The notes under the pieces: model-generated
What the model was told of the DNA's origin: nothing
Database searches by the model: none
Seen by the model: only the letters and a program-made list of their open reading frames with translations
Translations under genes and position numbers: made by a program
Shown: piece by piece, positions 51,448 through 61,482 of the stretch
Layout: every line of letters starts with the position of its first letter
How positions within the stretch are numbered: the stretch's first letter is position 1
Assembly (NCBI GenBank): GCA_943788495.1
Contig: CALSQO010000001.1
Location: 248,001 to 312,000 of the forward strand
DNA from: UA16 sp905478895
GTDB taxonomy: Bacteria; Bacteroidota; Bacteroidia; Flavobacteriales_D; Sanyastnellaceae
Length of the DNA: 64,000 bases
Direction: 5' to 3'

Positions 51448-52095
51448 TTATTGCGGAGTGACGATGTGCCGCAGCAAATCAGAATCAATGGAGTGCCCCC
51501 CTTCAAAACGATGCAGCATGTACTTCACCATCATGGAGTCCAGGATGGATGCTGTATCGGTGAGCAAGCTGTCCTTGAAAAAGGGGTCGTCATTTCCTAA
51601 GGCCACGTCAAGCTGCATTTGGTTCAACGGGGTTTTTCCGGTTTTCCATTCAAAATCGGGCGGAAAAACGCCCGCCCACAAGATCAGCTGCTGAAAAGTC
51701 TGGGCGCCTGCAGCGACCCAGCGCGAGGCCGTTGCCACCCCCTGTGAGAAACCGAGCAATACCGGTTTGCGGTTGCGCAGATTGAGGTGTTCACTCAGCG
51801 CGTCGAGGTAAAGCACATAATCATGGATGTCTGTTTCACGGTCTTCTTTGGTCATCCAGGAAGCACCTACTCTTCCATGCGTGCCTTCGAGATAAAATCG
51901 GTGAAAACCTTCCGGTGCGATGATGCACCATCCTTCCGAAGCCAACGGTTCGAATTTGCGCAAAAAAAACGCGGGCAGTTGGCCGTATCCGTGCAAGGCG
52001 ATCATCACGTGTTTTGCGTCTTCAACCGAGGGACCAATGGTCGCGTAACGCGCCGTTTTGGTGACTTGGAAGTGGTGATGTTTGATGGTATTCAT
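51448..52095 (-). CDS. Phospholipase/carboxylesterase family alpha/beta hydrolase
   Basis: 215-residue serine hydrolase. Oxyanion region ALHGYGQLPAFF, nucleophile GFSQGVATASRW (Ser), acid in LGNDDPFF and His in FEGGHSID make a complete triad. No signal peptide. Substrate is probably a small ester. Ends 34 bases before the deiminase start on the same strand. Confidence 0.88.
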   Translation of the reverse strand: MNTIKHHHFQVTKTARYATIGPSVEDAKHVMIALHGYGQLPAFFLRKFEPLASEGWCIIAPEGFHRFYLEGTHGRVGASWMTKEDRETDIHDYVLYLDALSEHLNLRNRKPVLLGFSQGVATASRWVAAGAQTFQQLILWAGVFPPDFEWKTGKTPLNQMQLDVALGNDDPFFKDSLLTDTASILDSMMVKYMLHRFEGGHSIDSDLLRHIVTPQ

Positions 52096-52105
52096 AGGAA
52101 TGGAA

Positions 52106-52786
52106 TCACCACGGAATCGTCAAATCCGCTGCGTCGCCTCGTTCAATCCAGATCGAGTCCAATTCAAACTCCAACCACTCCCCGCCACGAAATGTCCGGT
52201 GGGTGTAGGGGAGGTAGCGATCTGCTTCAATCAAACAGGTGCGTTCCTCCACCAGGTCAAATCCCGAAAAGGTGCCCCATCCGTTGGAACACGTTGGATA
52301 TTCTCCGGGAGCGTTTAATGTTCGGAATTGGATCGCGTCGTATTCATCCAAAGGATTGGCATTGACCAGGCGAATGGTGATCAATGCTTTGGGGGTCATT
52401 TCCAGCGCGATGGATTGAGAAGTACTCCCTAAAAACACATCTGGATTGACTTCCAATTGCCTTTCAAACCAGTCATCACCGTAGCCTGTGATGAGGTAAT
52501 CCAAGGCATTGGATCGTCCAAAATTCAACACGAGCATTCCCTCCGCATCTGTACTTCCTTCTGCTAGCAACTCATAGTTTCCATTGAACACACCGTCACT
52601 TACGGTTCGGCGTTCCAGCGCAATAAGAATGTTGGACGCCGCTGTTTGATCATACGCGAGGACGGTGCTGATTTCGAAGCTGAGAACATCCTTGGGTTCG
52701 GGCCGACATCCGGAAGCCAAAATGAGCAGTGCCCCTATGAGAACGAGGCCCAATGGATTGAGAAAATAGGATTGCAGCGGCATCAT
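52106..52786 (-). CDS. Lipoprotein of unknown function
   Basis: 226 residues with a lipoprotein signal (LGLVLIGALLILASGC, Cys27), then a beta-rich domain without family motifs I can name. The sequence has few charged helices and several YxxF/WxxF strands, compatible with an Ig-like or carboxypeptidase-regulatory-like fold. Its ATG overlaps the uvrD-type helicase stop by four bases. Confidence 0.7.
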   Translation of the reverse strand: MMPLQSYFLNPLGLVLIGALLILASGCRPEPKDVLSFEISTVLAYDQTAASNILIALERRTVSDGVFNGNYELLAEGSTDAEGMLVLNFGRSNALDYLITGYGDDWFERQLEVNPDVFLGSTSQSIALEMTPKALITIRLVNANPLDEYDAIQFRTLNAPGEYPTCSNGWGTFSGFDLVEERTCLIEADRYLPYTHRTFRGGEWLEFELDSIWIERGDAADLTIPW

Positions 52787-55188
52787 GTGTCTACCACTTC
52801 AAGTTTCGCGAATTTCAAGAGCAATTGCTTTTGCCCCGCGCTCGGGAAGAAGACAGTGGCTTTCTCATTGGGTGCACTGCCTTCGATGCGCAATACCTTC
52901 CCCTTTCCGAATTTCTCGTGCATGACCTTGGTGCCTTCCTTGAGACCGTGAGATGAATCATTCGAGTGCGATGCAAGGCGTCCGTCAGCCTTTGGACCAT
53001 TCGCTTGATCCGCGACTTTTTTCATCGGCTTTCCTTCGGATGAGACCGGAGGTTTGCTGGGTGATTTTTTGAAAGGATTCACGTTCGTTTTTCCGGCCTC
53101 CTTTTTCTTCTCAGCCATGCGTCCGAATGCGGCACCGGGCGATGCGGTGCCCATTGATTTCCAATGGTTGCGCTGCTGTTCGAAATCCGCCCCTCCAACG
53201 AATGGATTCGGTTTGTTGGATTGAGCAGACGGCATGGTGACGCAGTCGGGGTCAATTTCTTCAATGAAACGACTCGGTTCGGCTTGGATGAGCTGACCCC
53301 ATTTGTACCGCGTCAATGCGTAGCTCAGGGCGCAGGTTTTTTTCGCACGGGTGACGGCGACGTAGAACAACCTCCGTTCTTCTTCCAACTCGGAGCGCGA
53401 CTGCAGTGCCATAGTGGAAGGGAATAATTCTTCTTCGAGACCAACCACATGGACATGACCAAATTCAAGCCCTTTGGCCGCATGGATGGTCATGAGGCTG
53501 ACTTTGTTGTCATCGCCGTCATCTTGATCGGCATCCGTGAGCAACGCTACATCCAGAAGGAAATCACCCATGGTGGGCAAATTGTCAGGTTCGCTCTCAC
53601 GCGCTTGTTCAACGAAAGACTTCATCCCGTTGAGCAATTCCTGCATGTTGTCATAGCGCGCTACTCCTTCCGGCGTTTTGTCTTGGTACAGTTGATGGAC
53701 CAAACCGGTGTGCTTTGCGATGTGCATGCCCAAATCGTGGGCGTCTTTGGACTCCATTTCTGCTCGAAAACCTCGGATCATGTGGGTGAAGTCGATGACT
53801 TTTTTGAGGCTCGCTCCCTTGACCGAGGTGGGTGGAGTTAATTCATCAGCGACCAAATCCCAGAGGCTCAGATCCCGCTCGGTGGATTCGACTAACAATC
53901 GGTCCATGGTTGTTTTGCCGATGCCTCTTGCTGGGTAATTAATAATCCGTTTCAAGGCCTCATCATCTTGAAAGTTCGCGGTGAGTCGGAAGTAGGCGAT
54001 GAGGTCTTTGATTTCTTTGCGCTGGTAAAACGACAGGCCGCCAAAGATTCGGTAGGGGACATTGAGTTTCCGCAAACTTTCCTCAAACGCCCTGGATTGC
54101 GCATTCGTGCGGTATAATATGGCGGCATTACGCCAATGCACTTGTTGCTGATTGTGCAAATCAAAAATCTGGGTTGCTACCCATCGGCCTTCTTCATTGT
54201 CGCTGTAACAGCGGTGCACATTGATGCGGTCCCCGGCTTCATTGGAAGTCCAGACCACTTTTTCAATTTGATCTTTGTTCTTGGCAATGACACTATTCGC
54301 TGCGTTGACAATATTTTGAGTGGATCGGTAATTCTGTTCCAGTTTATAAAGGCTGTAATCCGGATAATCCTTCTTGAAGTTGAGGATGTTTTGGATGTTC
54401 GCTCCCCGAAACCCATAAATGGATTGGGCATCATCTCCTACAACACATAGGTTCTCGCGCAAAGCAGCAAGCTGCTTGATGATCAGGTACTGGGCAAAGT
54501 TGGTGTCTTGGTACTCGTCTACCAGGATGTACTGAAACTTGTGTTGGTACTTAGATAGCAAGTCTGGAAAATCCCGCAACAGCACGTTCATTTTGAACAA
54601 CAAGTCATCAAAGTCCATCGCTTGAGCCCGAAAGCAGCGGTTTTCATAAGCGCGATACACCTCGTGCACTCGGGGACGACCTGCCTGTGCATCCTCCGAC
54701 ATGATTTCCGTGTGTTGGGAATACCCCTGTGCGTCGATGAGGTTGTTCTTGGCATTGCTAATGCGGCCTTGTATGCTCGCGGGTTTGTACACTTTGTCAT
54801 CCAAACCGAGCCCCTTGATGATGTCCTTGATCAGTGCCCGGCTGTCCTGGGTGTCATAGATGGTGAAATTTCGCAGGTAATTGATGCGTTCGCACTCCAT
54901 GCGCAGAATCCGAGCGAAGATGCTGTGAAAGGTTCCCATCCAAATGTTCCGTGCTTCACCTTCCCCGATGACCTCCGCAATCCGGCTCTTCATCTCCCTT
55001 GCCGCCTTGTTCGTGAACGTTAGCGCAAGGATGGAAAAAGGGTCGACTCCCCGCTGGATGAGGTATGCGATGCGGTATGTCAGCACGCGAGTCTTTCCGG
55101 ACCCTGCTCCCGCGATGACCATGAGGGGGCCATCGGTGTGCATTGCAGCGCTTTTTTGCGCCTCGTTCAATTCATTCAAAAATTCCAC
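52783..55188 (-). CDS. UvrD/PcrA-type superfamily 1 DNA helicase
   Basis: 801-residue 3'-5' helicase for repair and replication restart. Q-motif LNEAQKSAAM, Walker A AGAGSGKTR, motif II VDEYQDTN, motif III GDDAQSIYGFRGA, motif IV LEQNYRST, motif V MTIHAAKGLEF and motif VI YVAVTRAKK. A linker rich in Lys/Pro is followed by a C-terminal Tudor-like domain (GTKVMHEKFGKGKVL), which contacts RNA polymerase in PcrA. Complete. First gene of the run uvrD, lipoprotein, esterase. Confidence 0.95.
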   Translation of the reverse strand: MEFLNELNEAQKSAAMHTDGPLMVIAGAGSGKTRVLTYRIAYLIQRGVDPFSILALTFTNKAAREMKSRIAEVIGEGEARNIWMGTFHSIFARILRMECERINYLRNFTIYDTQDSRALIKDIIKGLGLDDKVYKPASIQGRISNAKNNLIDAQGYSQHTEIMSEDAQAGRPRVHEVYRAYENRCFRAQAMDFDDLLFKMNVLLRDFPDLLSKYQHKFQYILVDEYQDTNFAQYLIIKQLAALRENLCVVGDDAQSIYGFRGANIQNILNFKKDYPDYSLYKLEQNYRSTQNIVNAANSVIAKNKDQIEKVVWTSNEAGDRINVHRCYSDNEEGRWVATQIFDLHNQQQVHWRNAAILYRTNAQSRAFEESLRKLNVPYRIFGGLSFYQRKEIKDLIAYFRLTANFQDDEALKRIINYPARGIGKTTMDRLLVESTERDLSLWDLVADELTPPTSVKGASLKKVIDFTHMIRGFRAEMESKDAHDLGMHIAKHTGLVHQLYQDKTPEGVARYDNMQELLNGMKSFVEQARESEPDNLPTMGDFLLDVALLTDADQDDGDDNKVSLMTIHAAKGLEFGHVHVVGLEEELFPSTMALQSRSELEEERRLFYVAVTRAKKTCALSYALTRYKWGQLIQAEPSRFIEEIDPDCVTMPSAQSNKPNPFVGGADFEQQRNHWKSMGTASPGAAFGRMAEKKKEAGKTNVNPFKKSPSKPPVSSEGKPMKKVADQANGPKADGRLASHSNDSSHGLKEGTKVMHEKFGKGKVLRIEGSAPNEKATVFFPSAGQKQLLLKFAKLEVVDT

Positions 55189-55379
55189 TCAACTAAGGTA
55201 AGAACGGGGGTGCGTTTTGGTGGCAAAAGAACCTTCATCTTCAATCGGATGTTTAAAAGTTCCTGTTTTTACCCGGTTTTGGAAAGGGTTTTGAATCTGT
55301 AAACCCCATGTGCTTCAATGGATTTCCGAATCTCCACGCGGAAATGGCGGCCATGCTTGAAAAAAGGAGCGCTTGGGTA
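55189..55379. other. Intergenic space between the helicase and the ribosomal operon
   Basis: Upstream region shared by the divergent helicase gene and rpsL. Apart from the promoter noted at 55380-55409 I see no gene, hairpin or repeat that I can support. Confidence 0.5.
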
Positions 55380-55409
55380 TTGCATTTAAGTTAGAATCTG
55401 CTACTTTTG
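55380..55409 (+). promoter_or_regulatory. Promoter of the rpsL ribosomal protein operon
   Basis: TTG (55380-55382), 19 bases, TACTTTTG (55402-55409): a perfect match to the Bacteroidota sigma factor consensus, followed by a 59-base leader to the rpsL start. Best promoter in the window. Confidence 0.75.
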
Positions 55410-55468
55410 CACCCCCTTTAATGTGGGGAAATAGTTTTTGTACACACGTAATCTGATAGATAGGTCGA

Positions 55469-55849
55469 ATGCCCACCATCCAGCAGCTCATCCGAAAAGG
55501 ACGCATTACAAAGTCCGTTGCGAGCAAATCTGCCGCACTGGATTCATGTCCGCAACGCCGAGGCGTTTGCGTTCGCGTTTACACGACAACGCCTAAGAAG
55601 CCGAACTCCGCTATGCGTAAAGTAGCACGTGTTCGTTTGACAAACGGCAACGAAGTCAACGCCTACATTGGTGGTGAAGGCCACAACTTGCAAGAGCACA
55701 GTATTGTGTTGGTGCGTGGTGGTCGTGTGAAGGACTTGCCAGGTGTCCGTTACCACATTGTTCGTGGTGCATTGGATACAGCGGGTGTTGAAGGACGCAC
55801 GCAGCGTCGTTCGAAGTATGGAACAAAGCGGCCTAAAGCCAAGAGTTAA
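55469..55849 (+). CDS. rpsL: 30S ribosomal protein S12
   Basis: 126 residues, decoding-centre protein. The streptomycin-relevant lysines are wild-type (TPKKPNSAMRK and RVKDLPGVRYH). The Asp of KDLPG is the usual methylthiolation site. First gene of the long ribosomal operon; rpsG follows after six bases. Confidence 0.98.
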   Translation: MPTIQQLIRKGRITKSVASKSAALDSCPQRRGVCVRVYTTTPKKPNSAMRKVARVRLTNGNEVNAYIGGEGHNLQEHSIVLVRGGRVKDLPGVRYHIVRGALDTAGVEGRTQRRSKYGTKRPKAKS

Positions 55850-55855
55850 TCGATC

Positions 55856-56323
55856 ATGAGAAGGAGAGTAGCCAAAAAGCATTTGATCCTGCCGGATCCT
55901 CGATTCGACAGTGTCCTCGTAACGAGCTTCGTGAACAACTTGATGTTGGACGGAAAGAAGAGCGTTGCATTTGACATTTTCTACAAAGCCATGGACCGAG
56001 TCCAAGAGCGCACAGAAGAGAATGGACTGGAAGTTTTTAAGCGAGCGCTGGAGAATGTAACTCCTGCGGTGGAAGTGCGCAGCCGACGTGTGGGCGGTGC
56101 AACCTTCCAAATCCCGCAACCCATCCGTGACTCGCGAAAGCAGAGTTTGGCAATGAAGTGGTTGATCAGCTTCGCGCGAAAGCGAAACGAGAAGTCAATG
56201 GCCGAGCGATTGGCTGCAGAGGTGTTAGCGGCCTCAAAAGAGGAGGGTGGTACTTACAAGAAAAAGGAGGATACGCACCGCATGGCGGAGGCGAACAAAG
56301 CCTTCTCACACTTCCGTTTCTGA
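55856..56323 (+). CDS. rpsG: 30S ribosomal protein S7
   Basis: 155 residues, 16S rRNA 3'-domain assembly initiator. Standard sequence (ILPDPRFDSVLVTSFVNNLM, QIPQPIRDSRKQSLAMKW). 29 bases to fusA. In many bacteria S7 controls this operon by binding its mRNA; no matching leader structure was identified here. Confidence 0.98.
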   Translation: MRRRVAKKHLILPDPRFDSVLVTSFVNNLMLDGKKSVAFDIFYKAMDRVQERTEENGLEVFKRALENVTPAVEVRSRRVGGATFQIPQPIRDSRKQSLAMKWLISFARKRNEKSMAERLAAEVLAASKEEGGTYKKKEDTHRMAEANKAFSHFRF

Positions 56324-56352
56324 TTACAACGAATTGAATACGCCGAACAATC

Positions 56353-58452
56353 ATGGCTAAAAGAGATCTTAATTATACACGGAACATTGGCATCATGGCT
56401 CACGTCGATGCTGGTAAAACCACCACGACGGAGCGTGTATTGTACTACACGGGTATCTCTCACAAAATTGGAGAGGTGCACGACGGTGCAGCGACGATGG
56501 ATTGGATGGAGCAGGAGCAAGAGCGTGGAATCACGATCACTTCAGCTGCGACCACCTGTTTTTGGAACTTCCGAGACGAGCAATACCGGATCAACATCAT
56601 TGACACACCGGGTCACGTTGACTTCACGGTAGAGGTTGAGCGCTCCCTGCGTGTCCTCGACGGTGCGGTTGCCTTGTTCTGTGCTGTTTCAGGGGTTGAG
56701 CCACAGTCGGAGACGAATTGGGGATTGGCGGATAAGTACAAAGTGCCACGAATTGGTTTCATCAATAAGATGGATCGTTCAGGTGCGGATTTTTTCAACG
56801 TCGTTGGAATGATCAAGGACATGCTGGGAGCGCGCCCCGTTCCGTTGCAGGTTCCAATCGGAGCAGAAGATGACTTCCGTGGTGTTGTGGATTTGATCAG
56901 CAACAAGGCGTTCGTCTGGAACGAAGAGGACAAAGGAATGACTTGGGAGGAGATTGCGATTCCGGAAGACTTGGTCGACACGGTTGAGGAATACAGAGGT
57001 TTGTTAATTGAGGCGGCTGCTGAGCAGAACGATACCTTGATGGAGAAGTACTTCGAGGATCCGAATAGCCTGACCGAGGAGGAGATCATCGATGCCATCC
57101 GAAAGGCGACCATCGGCATGCAAATCACACCGCTGCTCTGCGGTTCTGCATTTAAGAACAAAGGAGTTCAGACCATGCTGGATGCCGTGATGCTTTATTT
57201 GCCATCACCATATGACGTGGAAGCGATCACTGGAACAGACGTGGACGATGAGTCCGTCGAGATTCATCGCAACCCGGATCCAGAGGAGCCGTTTGCAGGT
57301 TTGGCATTTAAGATTGCCACGGATCCATTCGTTGGTCGATTGTGTTTTGTTCGAGCTTACTCAGGAACGCTCCCTGCAGGATCGTATGTAGTCAATACGC
57401 GCTCCGGGAAGAAAGAACGGATTTCACGGATTTTCCAGATGCACTCGAACAAGCAAAATCCAATCGATGAACTTGAGGCGGGTGACATTGGAGCGGTGGT
57501 TGGATTCAAGGACATTCGCACGGGAGATACGCTGTGTGCCGAGGGTGCACCGCTTATCTTGGAGAGCATGTCTTTCCCAGACCCCGTTATTGGAATTGCG
57601 GTAGAGCCGAAGTCGCAAGCGGATTTGGACAAGTTGTCCAACGGCCTTGCGAAATTGGCAGAAGAAGATCCAACATTCCAGGTCCGCACGGACGAAGAGA
57701 CAGGTCAAACTGTCATTTCAGGAATGGGAGAGCTGCACTTGGAAGTACTTGTTGACCGTCTGCGTCGTGAGTTCAAGGTCGAGTGCAACCAAGGTGCACC
57801 ACAGGTGAACTACAAAGAGGCCATCTTTGGAAATTCAGATCACCGAGAAGTTTACAAGAAGCAGACGGGTGGTCGTGGTAAATTTGCCGATATCGTCATT
57901 AAGATTGGACCATCACCTACGCCAGAGAAGGAGGGATTGGTATTCAAGAACTCTGTGAAGGGTGGTAACGTACCGAAGGAATTCGTTCCTTCGGTTGAAA
58001 AAGGCTTCAAGGCCGCTATGAAGAATGGCGTACTTGCAGGCTACCAGATGGACAGCATGAGCGTGGAGTTGTTGGATGGTTCATTCCACCCGGTTGACTC
58101 GGATCAGTTGTCCTTCGAGCTTGCAGCGAAGATGGCATACCGGGCGGCTGTTAAGCATTGTCAGCCCAAGATTCTTGAGCCGATGATGCAACTCGAGGTT
58201 GTAACACCGGATGAGAATATGGGAGATGTCATTGGTGACCTGAATAAGCGTCGTGCACTCATCGAGGGTACAGGCGAGCGGGCAGGAAAGACCATTGTGA
58301 ACGCCAAAGTGCCGCTCTCAGAAATGTTTGGTTATGTGACTGATTTGCGAACGCTGACTTCCGGTCGTGCGACGTCTTCGATGTCTTTCAGCCACTATGC
58401 GAGTGCACCAAATCATGTCCAAGAAAAAGTGATCGCTGAAGCTCAGGGCTAA
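56353..58452 (+). CDS. fusA: Elongation factor G
   Basis: 699-residue translocase GTPase. G1 AHVDAGKTTTTER, G2 RGITITSA, G3 DTPGHVDF, G4 INKMDR; domains II-V follow with GMGELHLEVLVDRL and the C-terminal ALIEGTGERAGKT. Full length, no sign of fusidic-resistance paralogue features. Followed directly by rpsJ; no tuf gene intervenes. Confidence 0.98.
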   Translation: MAKRDLNYTRNIGIMAHVDAGKTTTTERVLYYTGISHKIGEVHDGAATMDWMEQEQERGITITSAATTCFWNFRDEQYRINIIDTPGHVDFTVEVERSLRVLDGAVALFCAVSGVEPQSETNWGLADKYKVPRIGFINKMDRSGADFFNVVGMIKDMLGARPVPLQVPIGAEDDFRGVVDLISNKAFVWNEEDKGMTWEEIAIPEDLVDTVEEYRGLLIEAAAEQNDTLMEKYFEDPNSLTEEEIIDAIRKATIGMQITPLLCGSAFKNKGVQTMLDAVMLYLPSPYDVEAITGTDVDDESVEIHRNPDPEEPFAGLAFKIATDPFVGRLCFVRAYSGTLPAGSYVVNTRSGKKERISRIFQMHSNKQNPIDELEAGDIGAVVGFKDIRTGDTLCAEGAPLILESMSFPDPVIGIAVEPKSQADLDKLSNGLAKLAEEDPTFQVRTDEETGQTVISGMGELHLEVLVDRLRREFKVECNQGAPQVNYKEAIFGNSDHREVYKKQTGGRGKFADIVIKIGPSPTPEKEGLVFKNSVKGGNVPKEFVPSVEKGFKAAMKNGVLAGYQMDSMSVELLDGSFHPVDSDQLSFELAAKMAYRAAVKHCQPKILEPMMQLEVVTPDENMGDVIGDLNKRRALIEGTGERAGKTIVNAKVPLSEMFGYVTDLRTLTSGRATSSMSFSHYASAPNHVQEKVIAEAQG

Positions 58453-58469
58453 AGCAAAAATTGAATCAG

Positions 58470-58775
58470 ATGACTCAGAAAATCAGAATCAAACTCAAGT
58501 CCTACGATCACAATTTGGTCGATAAGTCGGCGGAGAAGATCGTGAAGACAGTGAAAACCACAGGTGCGGTAATCAGCGGCCCAGTTCCACTGCCAACTCA
58601 CCAGCGCATTTACACAGTCTTGCGTTCACCCCACGTGAATAAGACATCGCGTGAACAATTTGAATTAAACGCCTACAAGCGATTGATAGATATTTATAGT
58701 TCGTCCTCGAAGACCGTCGACGCCTTGATGAGACTGGAATTGCCCAGTGGAGTCGAGGTCGAGATCAAGGTCTGA
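58470..58775 (+). CDS. rpsJ: 30S ribosomal protein S10
   Basis: 101 residues (KIRIKLKSYDHNLVDKSAEKI). ATG 58470 is chosen; a TTG three codons earlier adds no conserved sequence. S10 also serves as NusE in antitermination. Head of the S10 part, joined here to the str part without a gap. Confidence 0.98.
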   Translation: MTQKIRIKLKSYDHNLVDKSAEKIVKTVKTTGAVISGPVPLPTHQRIYTVLRSPHVNKTSREQFELNAYKRLIDIYSSSSKTVDALMRLELPSGVEVEIKV

Positions 58776-58812
58776 CAGGCACACCATTTATTGTAATTAA
58801 TACACTAAAACC

Positions 58813-59442
58813 ATGCCCGGATTAATAGGGAAGAAGTTAGGTATGACCAGCATCTACAGTGCCTCTGGAAAGAATATTCCATGTACAATTCTAGAAGTTG
58901 GTCCTTGCGTCGTAACGCAAGTTCGTACCCTCGAGAAGGATGGCTATGCAGCCATTCAACTCGGATACGGTGAGCGCTCAGAAAAGCGCACATCCAAGGC
59001 AATGCAAGGCCATTTCAAGCGAGCAGGCGTGAGCTTGATGCGGAAACTTGTGGAGTTCAAAGGATTCAACGACGACGTCAAAGCGGGCGATGCGCTCAAG
59101 CTGGAAGACGTCTTTAACGAAGGCGAGTACGTCTCAGTCGTTGGTAAGTCAAAAGGAAAAGGTTTCCAGGGTGTTGTGAAACGACACGGCTTTGCCGGTG
59201 TCGGTCAAGCAACACACGGCCAACACAACCGTTTGCGTGCGCCGGGTTCCATTGGAGCCGCGTCGACACCAGCCCGCGTTTTCAAAGGAATGCGCATGGC
59301 AGGTCAGATGGGAAACAGCCGGGTCACCATTGAAAATCTCGAAATCGTGAAGATTTTGGCAGAGGATGGCGTAATGGTCGTGAAGGGAGCCGTTCCTGGA
59401 CACAAAGGTTCAACTGTTGTAATCCGCAAACCTCAAGCGTGA
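58813..59442 (+). CDS. rplC: 50S ribosomal protein L3
   Basis: 209 residues (GLIGKKLGMTSIYSASGKNIP; central loop FAGVGQATHGQHNRLRAPGS). The loop contains the methylatable glutamine in the GQxTHGQ segment. Stop overlaps the L4 start by one base. Confidence 0.98.
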   Translation: MPGLIGKKLGMTSIYSASGKNIPCTILEVGPCVVTQVRTLEKDGYAAIQLGYGERSEKRTSKAMQGHFKRAGVSLMRKLVEFKGFNDDVKAGDALKLEDVFNEGEYVSVVGKSKGKGFQGVVKRHGFAGVGQATHGQHNRLRAPGSIGAASTPARVFKGMRMAGQMGNSRVTIENLEIVKILAEDGVMVVKGAVPGHKGSTVVIRKPQA

Positions 59443-60068
59443 TGAAAGTAGACGTATACAATTCCAAAGGTTCGAAAACCGATAAGTCGGTGACATTGAA
59501 CAAAGCGGTTTTTGGCATTGAGCCGAATGACCACGCGATCTACTTGGACGTGAAGCGCTACCGCGCAGCACAACGCCAGGGAACGCATGACACCTTGCAC
59601 CGTGGACTCGTTTCGGGTTCAACGCGGAAGATCAAGAAGCAAAAAGGTACCGGTACAGCGCGTGCGGGTTCCATCAAGAATCCCCTGTTTCGCGGCGGAG
59701 GAACAACTTTTGGCCCTGAGCCACGTGACTATACCCAAAAGCTCAACCACAAGGTGAAGCAATTGGCTCGTCGCAGTGCTCTGAGCTATAAGGCGAAGGA
59801 GAAAGCCATCATGGTTCTCGACGGAGTAAAGATGGACGCACCGAAGACCAAGGATTTCGTTGGAATGATGAGTGGATTGAAGCTCGCCGATTCCAAAACG
59901 CTCATGGTGTTGCCGGCTCACAATGAGTCAGTATACATGAGCAGCCGAAACCTTGCGAAGCATCAGGTAATGGTAGCCAGTGACTTGAGCACCTATGACA
60001 TCATGAATTGCAACACCCTCATCTTTGTTGACGACGCTCACAAAGTGGTAGAAGGAATGCTCAAATAA
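59442..60068 (+). CDS. rplD: 50S ribosomal protein L4
   Basis: 208 residues; exit-tunnel loop with KQKGTGTARAGSIKNPLFRGG is normal, so no macrolide-resistance change is seen. In proteobacteria L4 represses the S10 operon; not testable here. ATG 59442 overlaps the L3 stop. Confidence 0.97.
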   Translation: MKVDVYNSKGSKTDKSVTLNKAVFGIEPNDHAIYLDVKRYRAAQRQGTHDTLHRGLVSGSTRKIKKQKGTGTARAGSIKNPLFRGGGTTFGPEPRDYTQKLNHKVKQLARRSALSYKAKEKAIMVLDGVKMDAPKTKDFVGMMSGLKLADSKTLMVLPAHNESVYMSSRNLAKHQVMVASDLSTYDIMNCNTLIFVDDAHKVVEGMLK

Positions 60069-60076
60069 AATCGGTC

Positions 60077-60370
60077 ATGCAGCAGATTTTAATAAAACCA
60101 CTCATCACCGAGAAGATGACCGCTGATACAGAGAAGAACAACTCCTTTGGATTTGTTGTTGCTGACGGCGCGAACAAGGTGGAGATTAAGAAAGCGATTG
60201 AAAAGGAGTATGGCGTGAACGTCACTTCGGTTCGAACGTTGCGTGTTGACGGCAAGAGCCGACAGCGTTTTACCAAAACTGGTGTCGTCAAAGGACGAAC
60301 GGTAGGATACAAGAAGGCCATCGTAAGCTTGGCCGAAGGAGAAATGATTGACTTCTACGAAAACATCTGA
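60077..60370 (+). CDS. rplW: 50S ribosomal protein L23
   Basis: 97 residues (ILIKPLITEKMTADTEKNN). Lies at the tunnel exit, docking site for trigger factor and SRP. Four bases separate it from rplB. Confidence 0.97.
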   Translation: MQQILIKPLITEKMTADTEKNNSFGFVVADGANKVEIKKAIEKEYGVNVTSVRTLRVDGKSRQRFTKTGVVKGRTVGYKKAIVSLAEGEMIDFYENI

Positions 60371-60374
60371 TCAC

Positions 60375-61196
60375 ATGGCACTTCGTAAATTCAACCCCAT
60401 AACACCGGGAACCCGGCACAAGGTATTGTCCAAGTTTGAAGACATTACTGCGGACAAGCCACACAAGCCATTGTTGCGCTCTCTGAAGAAATCTGGAGGC
60501 CGTAATGCAGATGGAAAAATGACCATGCGTTACCGAGGTGGCGGACACAAACGTCGTTACCGTATGATTGATTTCAAGCGGAACAAGCACATGGAAGCAA
60601 CGGTCTTGACGGTGGAGTATGATCCAAACCGCTCAGCGCGCATCTGCCTCGTGGAATACACAGACGGAGAAAAGCGTTACATCATCGCGCCAGAAGGTTT
60701 GAAGCCCGGCATGAAGATCAACAGTGGAAAAGGTGTTGCTCCAGAAGTTGGCAACGCTTTGTACTTGTCGGACATTCCTCTGGGAACCGTCATACACAAC
60801 ATCGAGTTGCACCCGAGCAAAGGGGCTTCGATGGCACGCAGCGCGGGTTCATACGCACAATTGAACGCTCGTGATGGCAAGTATGCCATCATAAAGCTCC
60901 CTAGTGGTGAGACCCGCATGATCCTTGTGACGTGCATGGCTGTCATTGGCAGTGTAAGCAATTCTGAGCACAACCTACAAGTGTCAGGTAAGGCTGGCCG
61001 ATCACGCTGGTTGGGACGTCGTCCCCGTGTGCGTGGTGTGGTCATGAACCCAGTCGATCACCCGATGGGTGGTGGTGAGGGTAAGTCATCAGGAGGGCAT
61101 CCACGCTCGCGCAACGGAGTGCCAGCGAAGGGATACAAGACGCGAAACCCGCGCAAGAATAGTTCCAAGTATATCATTGAACGTCGGAAGAAGTAA
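60375..61196 (+). CDS. rplB: 50S ribosomal protein L2
   Basis: 273 residues (ALRKFNPITPGTRHK; VMNPVDHPMGGGEGKSSGG, with the conserved peptidyl-transferase-centre histidine). ATG 60375 is the normal start; the upstream one at 60348 overlaps L23. Confidence 0.98.
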   Translation: MALRKFNPITPGTRHKVLSKFEDITADKPHKPLLRSLKKSGGRNADGKMTMRYRGGGHKRRYRMIDFKRNKHMEATVLTVEYDPNRSARICLVEYTDGEKRYIIAPEGLKPGMKINSGKGVAPEVGNALYLSDIPLGTVIHNIELHPSKGASMARSAGSYAQLNARDGKYAIIKLPSGETRMILVTCMAVIGSVSNSEHNLQVSGKAGRSRWLGRRPRVRGVVMNPVDHPMGGGEGKSSGGHPRSRNGVPAKGYKTRNPRKNSSKYIIERRKK

Positions 61197-61201
61197 TAGC
61201 C

Positions 61202-61477
61202 ATGTCTCGTTCACTTAAGAAACCCCCATTTGTACACTACAAACTCAATCAACGAGTTGACGCTGTACATGCATCCGGCAAAAAGTCGGTGATCAAGACC
61301 TGGTCTCGAACCAGCACCATTACCCCTGACTTTGTGGGTCTGACCATTGCCGTCCACAACGGACGTCAATTCATTCCTGTGTTCATCACAGAAAACATGG
61401 TTGGCCATAAACTTGGAGAATTTTCACCTACCCGAACGTTCCGTGGTCACGCGGACAAGAAGGATAAGAAGCGCTAA
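61202..61477 (+). CDS. rpsS: 30S ribosomal protein S19
   Basis: 91 residues (SRSLKKPPFVHYKL; HNGRQFIPVFITENMVGHKLGEF). Forms the head complex with S13. Confidence 0.98.
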   Translation: MSRSLKKPPFVHYKLNQRVDAVHASGKKSVIKTWSRTSTITPDFVGLTIAVHNGRQFIPVFITENMVGHKLGEFSPTRTFRGHADKKDKKR

Positions 61478-61482
61478 TCGCC